From Candidatus Rifleibacteriota bacterium (GTDB lineage Bacteria; Muiribacteriota; Ozemobacteria; Ozemobacterales; Ozemobacteraceae), in NCBI GenBank assembly GCA_028691595.1, contig JAQUZA010000020.1, positions 1 through 16,870 on the forward strand: 16,870 nt of DNA, written 5' to 3'. The position numbers were made by a program, and so were the translations under genes. The notes under the pieces were generated by a model, which saw only the letters and a program-made list of their open reading frames with translations, was not told where the DNA came from and made no database searches. Positions 8,088 to 15,312 of the stretch are shown piece by piece (the first letter of the stretch is position 1; the number at the start of each line of letters is the position of its first letter).

Positions 8088-8282
8088 GCCCGTATATTCA
8101 TTGAAGCGGCCATGTTTTTTCAGCAGCTCAATATATTCGGCCTGCAGTTCTGCCACTCCATACAGGGCGGCAGTCAGAAAGTCTTTGCGGGTATAACCGT
8201 GTTGATCGCTCAATTCGGCAAAGCTGCTGCCGTCAGCAAGCTGGTCAAGAATTTTTTCGGATTTGGTTAATGCAGGTGCCAT
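8079..8282 (-). CDS. Small helix-turn-helix-like protein (DUF433-like)
   Basis: A 67-residue protein. The segment KSEKILDQLADGSSFAELSD followed by QHGYTRKDFLTAALYGVAEL resembles the small DUF433-type helix-turn-helix pattern ('iL..La.G.s..ei...y.ltredi.aal.ya...'). DUF433 proteins are often antitoxin-like, but no toxin gene adjoins it, so I would not call a toxin-antitoxin pair. An AGGAG site lies a few bases before the ATG (TCTCCT on the plus strand at about 8290-8295). It converges on the 28-residue peptide gene and ends at that gene's terminator. The family link is inferred from pattern only. Confidence 0.6.
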   Translation of the reverse strand: MAPALTKSEKILDQLADGSSFAELSDQHGYTRKDFLTAALYGVAELQAEYIELLKKHGRFNEYTGIK

Positions 8283-8420
8283 TTTTTTCTCCTGTAGCTT
8301 ATTCTAATAATTTATCGGCAGATTGCAACTCATCCCGAAATCTGCAGAAAATTTGACCGGGTTCCTGACCGCCTTATATCAAGCGTTTTCTGTGTTGAAT
8401 GCTGATAACTGGTTAAAATT

Positions 8421-9008
8421 ATGAACAATTCAAGCGAACCAATTGCCCCAAAACCGCCAATGCGTGAGGTTTTTGCCGTTGCTCTGCTCGGCTTGCCTCT
8501 AAATATAGTTGACAATGCTATGTGTGGCCTGGTTGTCGTTCTGGCAATATTTCTGCAGATACGCTTTAACAACACTCTTCTCGGTGAAGGCTGGCTTGCA
8601 CTTTTTGGCTTTGCCGGCTATGTTGTCATGCGTCTTTGGCTGCTTAAACGGCGTTACAAAGACCCCGGAGAGATTGTCATTGATTCTGCAATTCTCACTC
8701 TACCCGCAAGCGTCAATGCCGGCCGTGAAGAAGTAATTGAACTGGCTGATTGCCAGCGGGTAATCGCCTGGTATTTTAAAACCAGGGGCGGTTCAACAAA
8801 TCTTAGCTCGCTTGAGGTTGTTACCGAAAGGCAAAGTTACCGGCTTAACTGGCTGATGATCGATCTTAACTCTCTTGAACGCTCTTTTGCCAGGCGCGGA
8901 ATAAGTGTGGTCCGCCAGGCCGGCACCTATGAACGGGTAACTGGTTCGGTTCTGCTGATATTTATTCTGTGTCTGGTCTTGTTTCTTGCTTATTCTCTGT
9001 TGCGCTGA
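8421..9008 (+). CDS. Membrane protein with central PH-like soluble domain, function unknown
   Basis: A 195-residue protein. Hydrophobic segments lie at about 20-47, 55-76 and 174-194. A soluble middle part (about 83-165; EIVIDSAILTLPASVNAGRE, then VIELADCQRVIAWYFKTRGG, then SYRLNWLMIDLNSLERSFARRG) has the alternating-strand plus terminal-helix layout of bacterial PH domains. I recognise no named family. There is no clear Shine-Dalgarno before the ATG at 8421, and a later in-frame ATG (residue 14) has none either, so the start is uncertain. Its stop is 8 bases from the convergent larE stop. It resembles the 4698-5507 protein in layout, but I see no clear sequence identity between them. Confidence 0.6.
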   Translation: MNNSSEPIAPKPPMREVFAVALLGLPLNIVDNAMCGLVVVLAIFLQIRFNNTLLGEGWLALFGFAGYVVMRLWLLKRRYKDPGEIVIDSAILTLPASVNAGREEVIELADCQRVIAWYFKTRGGSTNLSSLEVVTERQSYRLNWLMIDLNSLERSFARRGISVVRQAGTYERVTGSVLLIFILCLVLFLAYSLLR

Positions 9009-9016
9009 ACCAAACC

Positions 9017-9832
9017 TTACCGGTTCATCGAGCCTCTGCGGTAGCCGGTTATATCGATGCAGACATGCTTGAATCCGATTTTTGCGAAGTCTTCGGCCAG
9101 AGCGGCGGCAATGTCGAGGGCACGATGCCTCTGGCCCGGGGCAACTTCAAGTCGTGCCAGATTACCATGATGTCTGAGACGAAAAAAACTTAGGCCCGCC
9201 CGTCGCAACATTTCTTCTCCGGCTGCAATTTGTTCGAGCGCGGCAGGAGTTATCGGGGTACCTGTCGCAATGCGGGTGGCCAGACAGCTTTGCCCTGGGC
9301 GCACAACTCCGGTTGCTCCTTCTGCGGTAAGTATCTCCGAAATGATTGCTTTGCTGAAACCGCATTCATGCAGGGGGCTGCAAATTTTGAGCTCTTTGAT
9401 GGCCTGTTTCCCGGGCCGATAATCAGTCTCGTCATCGATAACCGAGCCTTCGCAGATTGTTTCTTCCGGGCGAACCAGCTCGAGAAGTTTATTAAAAATA
9501 AGCTTCTTGCAATGATAACAGCGCTGCGGGTCATTTTGCACAACTTCATCGGCCAGTAGAGGGTTAGCGCCAATCTCTTCGTAATTCAGCCGGTAGATAG
9601 TCGCGGTGTGTCTGGCAATCTGCATTTCTTCGGCAGAAGTAAAAGGTGAATTAACAAGAACTGCACGATAAGCGGTTGATGCGTATCTGCTCGCTGCAAT
9701 TGCCAGAAAACTGCTGTCCATGCCACCAGAATAGGCTATGAGAAAAGCCGGCCGGCTCATAAAAAACTTCTCAAGCTTTGCAAGGGCCGCGCTGGCTTCT
9801 ATTGAAAGACTGCGAAGGGGCAGGCAGGGCAT
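9017..9832 (-). CDS. larE: LarE-like ATP-dependent sulfur transferase (PP-loop family)
   Basis: LarE adds sulfur to the pyridinium dicarboxylate precursor of the nickel-pincer cofactor used by lactate racemase and related enzymes. The protein has 271 residues from the start at 9832. The PP-loop SGGMDSS (about residues 35-41) binds ATP. NDPQRCYHCKKLIF gives a CxxC at about 105-108. GQSCLATRIATGTPIT carries a third cysteine at about 183, the position of the sulfur-donor cysteine in LarE. The later LRHHGNLARLEV block is also typical. I placed the start at 9832 rather than the ATG at 9859 because a GGAGG lies 6 bases upstream of it. The three-cysteine set suggests the iron-sulfur-cluster (reusable) class rather than the sacrificial single-cysteine class; this is inference. 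No larA, larB or larC is in the window. Confidence 0.85.
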   Translation of the reverse strand: MPCLPLRSLSIEASAALAKLEKFFMSRPAFLIAYSGGMDSSFLAIAASRYASTAYRAVLVNSPFTSAEEMQIARHTATIYRLNYEEIGANPLLADEVVQNDPQRCYHCKKLIFNKLLELVRPEETICEGSVIDDETDYRPGKQAIKELKICSPLHECGFSKAIISEILTAEGATGVVRPGQSCLATRIATGTPITPAALEQIAAGEEMLRRAGLSFFRLRHHGNLARLEVAPGQRHRALDIAAALAEDFAKIGFKHVCIDITGYRRGSMNR

Positions 9833-10065
9833 TTTCTTCCTCCAGAAATTATTAGGCAAAGCATATCAGAAAATCGACCCGGTAGACAGTGGGAAAGCTT
9901 CGCATGAAAAGGTGAACTCGAAAGATGTAGATATTAATGCCGGTTTTGCCTCTTTTCAGACATTAATGGCATGATCGATACTTATGGCCAGGACTGTCTC
10001 TTATCGATGACAGGATTGTCGCAGAGAATCAAAGATAAGCGCCCGAAGCAGCACTGCCAAAGCTT

Positions 10066-10094
10066 TTGTCTTCTGGCATGCTGATTGCTATCTA
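10066..10094 (+). promoter_or_regulatory. Probable extended -10 promoter of the 61-residue membrane protein gene
   Basis: TTGTCT (10066-10071), a 17-base spacer ending in TTGC, and TATCTA (10089-10094), about 28 bases before the ATG. The boxes are moderate, but the TGC just before the -10 box matches the secG and fabH promoters in this window. Confidence 0.4.
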
Positions 10095-10121
10095 AGCTGA
10101 CAGTTAAAAGAGGTGAACAGT

Positions 10122-10307
10122 ATGCTGGCTATATATTTGATTATCACTGGAGTTCTGACTTTTTTCGCTGGTGTTGAGGGTTTTTCTTTGATGCTGTTTT
10201 GTGGCCTGTTGATTTTCAGCAGCAGTTTTCGTCACTTTGTCGGAAACGTTGCCACCGTATTTGATATTATCGAAGTGATCTTTGAGATTTTGAGCATGCT
10301 TGGTTGA
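10122..10307 (+). CDS. Small membrane protein (61 residues)
   Basis: The protein starts MLAIYLIITGVLTFFAGVEG and ends in FDIIEVIFEILSMLG. Two hydrophobic helices (about 1-18 and 22-36) precede an amphipathic C-terminal helix (about 44-60). I use ATG 10122 rather than the in-frame GTG at 10113, because AGAGGTGA at 10109-10116 is the ribosome site and overlaps that GTG. I recognise no family. It lies upstream of the agmatinase gene with a gap of about 140 bases and probably has its own promoter. Confidence 0.55.
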   Translation: MLAIYLIITGVLTFFAGVEGFSLMLFCGLLIFSSSFRHFVGNVATVFDIIEVIFEILSMLG

Positions 10308-10449
10308 ACCATTAGACAGAAATCATTTCTCAGCCCTTTAAAGCAAAACTTCTGCAGTGAAACATATCGAGTTTGCCAGAAAAGCTGATGCAATTGTCGC
10401 TGTTTGTGCTATCATGCAGCTCACCAACAAATTTTCACGGGGGAACTAC

Positions 10450-11367
10450 ATGAGCCTCGATTCAGTACATTTCAAAGCCAGCTTCAGTTTTCTTGGACTC
10501 TCAGAAGAAGACAGCAGATACGAAGACGCGAAGGCGGTCATTCTGTCGGCACCCTATGACAGCACCACTTCTTATCGAGCCGGCACCCGTGAAGGCCCGG
10601 CGGCCATAATTGCAGCTTCGAGACAGGTTGAACTTTTTGATCTCGATCTTCAGTGTGAGCCTGTAACTGCCGGCGTTCATACTCTTCCTGAACTCGAGCC
10701 TGATATGCGTGGCCCCGAAGCGACCCTCGACAACATAGAAAATGCGGTAAGAGCAGTTGTGAATGATGGCAAATTTCCCATATTGCTTGGCGGCGAGCAC
10801 AGTGTAACTACTGCCCCGATCAAAGCTCTCAAAGAAAAATACGGCGATTCTCTTTCGGTGCTGCAGCTTGACGCTCATTCTGACTTGCGCGATTCATACG
10901 AAAATACTCCCTTCAGCCACGCATCTGTAATGCGTCGAGTCTATGACCTGGCAAAGATCACCCAGGTTGGTATTCGCAACACCTGCCGCAGCGAAATGGA
11001 ATTTATCAAAAAGGTCGGTCATGACGGCATTATCTGGGCGAGCGAAATGGCTGACGGCAATATGGCCTGGGTTGATCGTGTCATGAAGCGCCTGGGCGAC
11101 AATGTTTATATAACCATCGATCTCGATGCCTTCGACCCTTCGATCATGCCGGCAGTAGGCACGCCAGAACCGGGTGGTATGCTCTGGTATCAGACATTGC
11201 ACCTGCTTAACCGTGTTATCGATGAGCGTAATGTAGTTGGATTTGATGTCGTCGAACTTTGCCCCCTGCCCGGCAACATCGCATCTGACTTTTTGGCAGC
11301 CAAACTTGTTTTTAAGATGCTCGGCCGGGTTTTTAAAAAAAATGGCTGGATAGTTGAGGAATCCTGA
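10450..11367 (+). CDS. speB: Agmatinase (ureohydrolase family)
   Basis: Agmatinase hydrolyses agmatine to putrescine and urea, the second step of the arginine decarboxylase route to polyamines. The 305-residue protein matches the usual agmatinase length. Manganese ligands are visible: His117 in GGEHSVT, Asp141, His143 and Asp145 in LDAHSDLRD, and Asp224 and Asp226 in TIDLDAFDPS. SHASVMRRV and VGTPEPGGM are further family signatures. The N-terminal PYDSTTSYRAGTREGP block favours agmatinase over arginase. I start at ATG 10450, with GGGGGA six bases upstream, rather than the GTG at 10357, which lacks a ribosome site. It overlaps the ribosome-binding region of the prepilin peptidase gene. Other ureohydrolases (guanidinobutyrase, guanidinase) cannot be ruled out from motifs alone. 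No arginine decarboxylase gene is in the window. Confidence 0.9.
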   Translation: MSLDSVHFKASFSFLGLSEEDSRYEDAKAVILSAPYDSTTSYRAGTREGPAAIIAASRQVELFDLDLQCEPVTAGVHTLPELEPDMRGPEATLDNIENAVRAVVNDGKFPILLGGEHSVTTAPIKALKEKYGDSLSVLQLDAHSDLRDSYENTPFSHASVMRRVYDLAKITQVGIRNTCRSEMEFIKKVGHDGIIWASEMADGNMAWVDRVMKRLGDNVYITIDLDAFDPSIMPAVGTPEPGGMLWYQTLHLLNRVIDERNVVGFDVVELCPLPGNIASDFLAAKLVFKMLGRVFKKNGWIVEES

Positions 11368-11368
11368 T

Positions 11369-12178
11369 TTGCTTACCGCATCCATTCATTTTGCCTTGAT
11401 TGCCGCAGTGCTTGGGGCTTTGGCAGGGCCACGCATAAGCTGGGCTATTCGGGCCTGGCCGGGTCACGAAACATTCCATTGCGACTATCTCCATTGCGCT
11501 GATTGCGAGGGCGGAGTCCGGCGAGGCTGTTACAATGCCGGCCGCACCCAGGATCGCCTCTATATAATAATTTCAGCACTGGTGGCTGGATTATCGGTGG
11601 CCTATTTTGGTTTGTCGATCAAGGCGATAATTTCGTGGGTTTTTGCCATCAGTTGCATGATTATCACCATTGTTGATATCAGATATCTTATTATTCCCGA
11701 TACTTTGTCTATAAACGGTTGCTGGGCCGGGTTGCTTTATGCTGCCGCTTGCTGGGCCTGGGTTAAGGCCGGTTATTCAGCGCCGAGCTACAACATTGAA
11801 TTTGTTGATTCGTTGCTTGGCTTTCTTCTGGGCGGCGGGTTTTTATGGCTGCTGGCCTGGCTGGCAGTGCTGCTGCTCAAAAAAGAAGGCATGGGGGGCG
11901 GCGATGTTAAGCTTCTCGCCGCTTTTGGTGCCTGGGCTGGCTGGCAAACGGTTATCGGCACGGTTATCATGGCCAGTTTTCTGGGTGCAGTCGGTGGCAT
12001 CTCAAGTATAATTTACCAGAGAATCCGCTACCGCAAAGAATACCGGCCCCTTACCCATATGATTCCTTTCGGGCCCTATTTGTGTTTTGCCTTTCTTTTT
12101 ATTTTCTACCTTGGGCTCGATCCTCTGCTGCGTTTGCTTGATACTTACCAGTTCTGGCTGCTTTCCCGCATGAATTAA
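11369..12178 (+). CDS. Prepilin peptidase (A24 family, PilD/GspO/ComC type)
   Basis: This membrane aspartic protease cleaves and methylates type IV prepilins and pseudopilins. From TTG 11369 the protein has about 269 residues. Catalytic aspartates are seen in IVDIRYLIIPD (Asp103) and GMGGGDVKLLAAFG (Asp179). IPFGPYLC is the usual C-terminal signature. About seven to eight hydrophobic helices cover the protein. The N-terminal part (GALAGPRISWAIRAWPGHE) corresponds to the usual 'G.GSFLNVVI.RLP', but diverges. The cysteines at 38, 43, 46 and 54 form an irregular cluster, not the standard two CxxC pairs. The start is uncertain. TTG 11369 lies 8 bases after GAGGA and directly follows the agmatinase stop; an in-frame TTG at 11354 lacks a ribosome site. 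It likely serves the pilin-like proteins at 0.8-4.6 kb. Confidence 0.88.
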   Translation: MLTASIHFALIAAVLGALAGPRISWAIRAWPGHETFHCDYLHCADCEGGVRRGCYNAGRTQDRLYIIISALVAGLSVAYFGLSIKAIISWVFAISCMIITIVDIRYLIIPDTLSINGCWAGLLYAAACWAWVKAGYSAPSYNIEFVDSLLGFLLGGGFLWLLAWLAVLLLKKEGMGGGDVKLLAAFGAWAGWQTVIGTVIMASFLGAVGGISSIIYQRIRYRKEYRPLTHMIPFGPYLCFAFLFIFYLGLDPLLRLLDTYQFWLLSRMN

Positions 12179-12186
12179 AGAATTGT

Positions 12187-12215
12187 TTGACAATTTCGGT
12201 CGCTGTTGCTAAACT
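12187..12215 (+). promoter_or_regulatory. Promoter of secG, extended -10 type
   Basis: A perfect TTGACA (12187-12192), a 17-base spacer ending in TTGC, and TAAACT (12210-12215). It lies about 45 bases before the secG ATG and starts just after the prepilin peptidase stop, so secG has its own promoter. Confidence 0.7.
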
Positions 12216-12260
12216 CAGTCACCCTAAGTTTATGTACCGAACCAAAGGAGTTTACAGGCT

Positions 12261-12731
12261 ATGCTCGCCGGTTTTATTCAGTTGATCCATATTCTCGTAT
12301 GTGTAGGTCTGATTATCATTGTTCTTCTTCAAGCTGATAAAGGCGAAGGTCTTGCTGGCGCATTCGGCGGCGGCGCTTCTTCTACTGTGTTTGGTGAACG
12401 CGGCAGCGGTGGCTTCATGTCTAAACTGACCACTTCCATGGCAGTGGTCTTTATGATCACTTCCTTGATCATTGCTGTTTACATCCCAAGATGGGAAGAA
12501 GCAAACCCTTCTGCTCAGTATTCAGCACCAGCAGCAGCTCCAATGGCTCCGGCAGCTATGCCCGGCCTCCCGATTCAGGTTCCTGATACCAGCGCGGTAC
12601 CAGTAGCTCCAGTCGCTCCGGTAGCTGTAACTGCAGAACCGGCCGCTACTCCGGTTGCCGCTCCGATCGCTGCTCCAGTCGCTCCAGTTGGTGAGACTGC
12701 TCCAGCAGCACCCGCTGCCGGTTCAAATTAA
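12261..12731 (+). CDS. secG: Preprotein translocase subunit SecG with Ala/Pro-rich extension
   Basis: SecG is the small non-essential subunit of the SecYEG channel and stimulates SecA-driven export. The core is classic: first helix at about 4-22, then LLQADKGEGLAGAFGGGASS and TVFGERGSGGFMSKLTT, then the second helix at about 56-75. A normal SecG ends near residue 75-110; this one is 156 residues. From about 83 on it is an Ala/Pro/Val tail of irregular repeats (SAPAAAPMAPAAMP, VPVAPVAPVAV, AATPVAAPIAAPVAPVG), encoded by degenerate GCT-CCR-GTH units. Such tails are low in structure and common in some lineages' SecG. An AAAGGAG site lies upstream. A promoter and a strong terminator bracket it, so it is monocistronic. 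Confidence 0.95.
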   Translation: MLAGFIQLIHILVCVGLIIIVLLQADKGEGLAGAFGGGASSTVFGERGSGGFMSKLTTSMAVVFMITSLIIAVYIPRWEEANPSAQYSAPAAAPMAPAAMPGLPIQVPDTSAVPVAPVAPVAVTAEPAATPVAAPIAAPVAPVGETAPAAPAAGSN

Positions 12732-12763
12732 CCGGTTTCTGAACGAATTAATTTAATCGATAT

Positions 12764-12794
12764 AAAAAAAAGCTGCCTCAGGGCAGCTTTTTTT
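12764..12794. terminator. Bidirectional rho-independent terminator between secG and the FloA-domain gene
   Basis: GCTGCC (12772-12777) pairs with GGCAGC (12782-12787) around a TCAG loop. It is flanked by an A run (12764-12771) and a T run (12788-12794), so it can stop transcription from both sides. It serves secG (plus) and the convergent minus-strand gene. Confidence 0.92.
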
Positions 12795-12818
12795 ATGTCT
12801 GAATCTACTGTTGAATGG

Positions 12819-13208
12819 TTAGTTAGTCTCTTTTGCTGTCAGCTCGAGATCTATGGCGCAGGCCTGCTTAACCGTCAGATTTTCGCCACGGTTCTGGCCT
12901 TCAATCAAAGCCGCTGCCACCCTGCCCACATTGCCACCGGCAAGGCAATGAGCTTCAAAGATATAAACCAGATCCTCTGGTTTGCTCAGCTGAGTGCCAA
13001 CCCCTGCTTTAATCACCTTAATGGCGTTCAAGATTACCAGAGCCGGGTCAACTTTGCGCATCCGCATGCCGATCAACATCATGGGTGTAACTGCCAGCCC
13101 GGCCTGAAGACCTTTAATGATAAGACTCAGCCTCAGATACCAGATAAGAAACAGCAACAACAAAATTTCGGGAACAATCATCAGCAATATCAGCGAAATT
13201 GCGTTCAT
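12819..13208 (-). CDS. Stand-alone N-terminal domain of a FloA-type flotillin (UPF0365-like)
   Basis: A 129-residue protein. One membrane helix at about 4-28 is followed by LIIKGLQAGLAVTPMMLIGM, RMRKVDPALVILNAIKVIKA, then EAHCLAGGNVGRVAAALIEG and VKQACAIDLEL. This matches the N-terminal third of bacterial FloA/YqfA ('GMRLRRV..., LAGGNV.RVV.ALI.A, AIDLAGRDV'). Family members run to about 330 residues, with a long coiled/SPFH-like part after this point. Here the protein stops right after the AIDL motif, adding only ELTAKETN. A clean bidirectional terminator follows within 55 bases, so there is no sign of a frameshifted remainder. It might anchor in membrane microdomains or cap a full-length FloA coded elsewhere; that is speculation. 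A GAAAGGAA ribosome site precedes the ATG. Confidence 0.75.
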   Translation of the reverse strand: MNAISLILLMIVPEILLLLFLIWYLRLSLIIKGLQAGLAVTPMMLIGMRMRKVDPALVILNAIKVIKAGVGTQLSKPEDLVYIFEAHCLAGGNVGRVAAALIEGQNRGENLTVKQACAIDLELTAKETN

Positions 13209-13241
13209 TCCGGGTTCCTTTCAAATTAACTTGCACCTGTG

Positions 13242-13274
13242 AAAAAAGGCCTGTCGAAAGTTTTCGACAGGCCT
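13242..13274 (-). terminator. Strong rho-independent terminator of eno
   Basis: AGGCCTGTCGAAA (13247-13259) is a perfect 13-base inverted match to TTTCGACAGGCCT (13262-13274). Read on the minus strand it ends in a run of six T (13247-13242). It separates eno from the downstream FloA-domain gene. Confidence 0.95.
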
Positions 13275-13294
13275 CTTATCAGACAATTCTGAGC

Positions 13295-14590
13295 TTATTT
13301 GCTTTTTTTGATATTGTAAAAGCTGCCAAGACCCATGAATCTGGCATCTGGCCCAAGTTCTTCTTCAATTTTGAGAAGTCGGTTGTATTTGCAGATTCGG
13401 TCAGTTCTTGAAGCAGAACCGGTTTTAATCTGGCCGGCATTAGTGGCTACGGCGAGGTCAGCAAGGGTTGTGTCTTCGGTTTCGCCTGAGCGATGTGATA
13501 CAACGGCTGTGTAACCGGCACGCTTTGCCATTTCGATAGCATCGAGGGTTTCGGTGAGGGTGCCGATCTGATTCAGTTTGATAAGAATTGAGTTGGCAAC
13601 ACCTTTGTCAATGCCCATTTTAAGGCGTTCAACGTTGGTTACAAAGAGATCGTCACCAACCAGCTGAATTTTGCCGGCATTCTTTTTGGTGAGGTATTCC
13701 CAACCCTTCCAGTCGTCTTCAGCCATGCCATCTTCAAGAGAGATGATCGGGTATTTCTTTGCCCATGCCATCCAGTAATCGGCCATTTCTTCTGAGGTCT
13801 TTTTTGACTTGTCAGATTTTTTGAATACATAGTGGCCTTTTTCATAGAATTCGCTGGCGGCGGGGTCAAGAGCGATGAAAATGTCTTTGCCTGCTTTATA
13901 GCCGGCTTTGGCTATAGCTTCGAGAATCAGTTCAACTGCTTCTTCGTTTGATTTGAGATTCGGTGCAAAACCACCTTCGTCACCAACGGCGGTGTTGTAG
14001 CCCTTGGCTTTAAGAACGCCTTTGAGAGCGTGAAAAGTTTCGATGCCCATCTGCAGAGCCTGACTGAAAGTTTTGGCTCCGGCCGGCATAACCATGAATT
14101 CCTGGAAATCAACGTTGTTGTCAGCGTGTGAGCCGCCGTTGAGAATGTTCATCATCGGAACCGGCAGAGTGCAGGCATTGGTGCCGCCAAGATAACGATA
14201 AAGGGGGAGCCCGGCAAATTCAGCCGCGGCTTTGGCAACAGCCAGAGATACGCCGAGAATAGCGTTGGCACCGAGTTTGCCCTTGTTCTTGGTGCCGTCC
14301 ATGGCGATCATGGTAGCATCGATTGAGCGCTGCTCAACCGCATCCATGCCTTCGAGTTCACCGGCGATAGTTTCGTTTACGTTTTCTACGGCTTTCAGGA
14401 CACCTTTGCCGCCAAAGCGCTTTTTATCTCCGTCGCGCAGTTCTACTGCTTCGTGTTCACCTGTTGAAGCACCAGAAGGAACAGCAGCACAACCGTAAGC
14501 ACCACTCTCGGTTATCACTTCGACTTCAATAGTGGGATTGCCACGGCTGTCGATGATTTCACGGGCCTGAATAGCATCAATAATAGACAT
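13295..14590 (-). CDS. eno: Enolase
   Basis: Enolase converts 2-phosphoglycerate to phosphoenolpyruvate in glycolysis. The 431-residue protein matches the family length (432 in E. coli). Visible features are the N-terminal AREIIDSRGNPTIEVEV, the mobile loop PSGASTGEHEAVELRD, and the catalytic acid/base pair Glu205 (VGDEGGFAPN) and Lys338 (ILIKLNQIGT). The magnesium ligands are Asp242 (LDPAASEFY), Glu286 (SLEDGMAEDDW) and Asp313 (VGDDLFVTN). The signature SHRSGETEDTTLADLAV is also present. I start at ATG 14590, with GGAGG a few bases upstream; the 16 extra residues to the ATG at 14638 are not family-like. A strong terminator follows the stop. Confidence 0.98.
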   Translation of the reverse strand: MSIIDAIQAREIIDSRGNPTIEVEVITESGAYGCAAVPSGASTGEHEAVELRDGDKKRFGGKGVLKAVENVNETIAGELEGMDAVEQRSIDATMIAMDGTKNKGKLGANAILGVSLAVAKAAAEFAGLPLYRYLGGTNACTLPVPMMNILNGGSHADNNVDFQEFMVMPAGAKTFSQALQMGIETFHALKGVLKAKGYNTAVGDEGGFAPNLKSNEEAVELILEAIAKAGYKAGKDIFIALDPAASEFYEKGHYVFKKSDKSKKTSEEMADYWMAWAKKYPIISLEDGMAEDDWKGWEYLTKKNAGKIQLVGDDLFVTNVERLKMGIDKGVANSILIKLNQIGTLTETLDAIEMAKRAGYTAVVSHRSGETEDTTLADLAVATNAGQIKTGSASRTDRICKYNRLLKIEEELGPDARFMGLGSFYNIKKSK

Positions 14591-14736
14591 GAAAGCCTCC
14601 TGGAAAATGTTAAGTAAGAGCAATCTTAAAACTAGCACAGTCTAACACAACCACCGCTGCAATAAAAGTCGCAGAATAGAAACAGGCAACGAGTTCTTTC
14701 TAGTGGCTTCATGTCTGGCAATTCAGACAAAAAGTG

Positions 14737-14778
14737 AAACCCGGTTTAAACCTGAATTCTCAGGCTTAAGCCGGGTTT
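14737..14778 (-). terminator. Probable terminator of the sigma / anti-sigma / zinc-ribbon operon
   Basis: A 19-base inverted repeat, 14737-14755 against 14760-14778 around a 4-base loop, with two imperfect positions. It lies 30 bases after the zinc-ribbon gene stop. Read on the minus strand, TTTCACTTTTT follows. The T run is interrupted, so the call is probable, not certain. Confidence 0.75.
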
Positions 14779-14808
14779 CTTGTGAATGTTGTTTTTCAAT
14801 AAGAAATA

Positions 14809-15282
14809 TCAGGCCGTGGTAACTGTTTTTGCCTGTTCCTGAACTGGTTGATTAAGGTTGTAGTTGCAGTTCGGGCAGAATTTCCAGCCTTTTTTGACTT
14901 CTTCTCCGCAGCCTGGGCACTTTTCAAGCGGCCTGTCGACTTTCTCACCGCACCAGGGGCAGTTGCAAAATTTATCTTCGAGAATGCCACCACAGCTTTT
15001 GCATGTTTGCACAGATGGTTGCTCAGGGCGTACCAGCAGGTAAACAACCAGGCCGAAAACGTTGGTGAATAATGCAAAAGTAGCCCAGAGAACGGGTCTG
15101 TTGACCCGTCTTTCCTGTGCGTCAGCCAGTACGAAAATCGGCGGAGCCAGGATCAGGAACAGGAAGATTGCTGGCGGCAGCATCCTGAGAACAATGTTGA
15201 GGGCGAGCAGCCCAAGCAGTATGACACAGACATAGAACAGAATATCCTTGGCGGTCAGATCTTTTTTATCAGGAAATTTCAT
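14809..15282 (-). CDS. Membrane protein with C-terminal double zinc ribbon
   Basis: A 157-residue protein. Two hydrophobic hairpins cover about 14-52 and 63-84. The segment RRVNRPVLWATFALFTNVFG followed by LVVYLLVR has the pattern of small membrane proteins with a two-helix cardiolipin-synthase-N-terminal-like core. The cytosolic tail holds three Cys pairs: CKSCGG, CNCPWCGEKVD and the ribbon KCPGCGEEVKKGWKFCPNCN. The last is a complete CxxC...CxxC zinc ribbon. It is the third gene of a minus-strand unit, 30 bases after the anti-sigma factor stop, with an AGGAG before the ATG. Co-transcription suggests a role linked to the sigma factor's envelope response. The zinc tail may bind protein or RNA; its function is unknown to me. 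Confidence 0.75.
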   Translation of the reverse strand: MKFPDKKDLTAKDILFYVCVILLGLLALNIVLRMLPPAIFLFLILAPPIFVLADAQERRVNRPVLWATFALFTNVFGLVVYLLVRPEQPSVQTCKSCGGILEDKFCNCPWCGEKVDRPLEKCPGCGEEVKKGWKFCPNCNYNLNQPVQEQAKTVTTA

Positions 15283-15312
15283 ATCAGTTTTCTCCTATTG
15301 TTGATTCCTGCT

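Noticed and set aside
8079..8282. Toxin-antitoxin pair made of the HTH-like protein and the 28-residue peptide
   Set aside because: The two genes are convergent, with separate promoters and a terminator between them; no toxin family is recognisable.
9006..9027. TGAACC / GGTTCA inverted repeat at the convergent stops of the membrane protein and larE genes
   Set aside because: Six base pairs with a 10-base loop and no T run; too weak to call a terminator.
9738..9974. Plus-strand open frame across the larE 5' end
   Set aside because: Antisense to larE for nearly half its length, with no ribosome site or recognisable family.
10357..10449. N-terminal extension of agmatinase from GTG 10357
   Set aside because: No ribosome site, residues not like the family, and a good site lies just before ATG 10450.
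12795..13229. Plus-strand open frame of 144 codons opposite the FloA-domain gene
   Set aside because: Rich in Gln, His and Asn runs typical of antisense frames; the minus-strand protein matches a known family.
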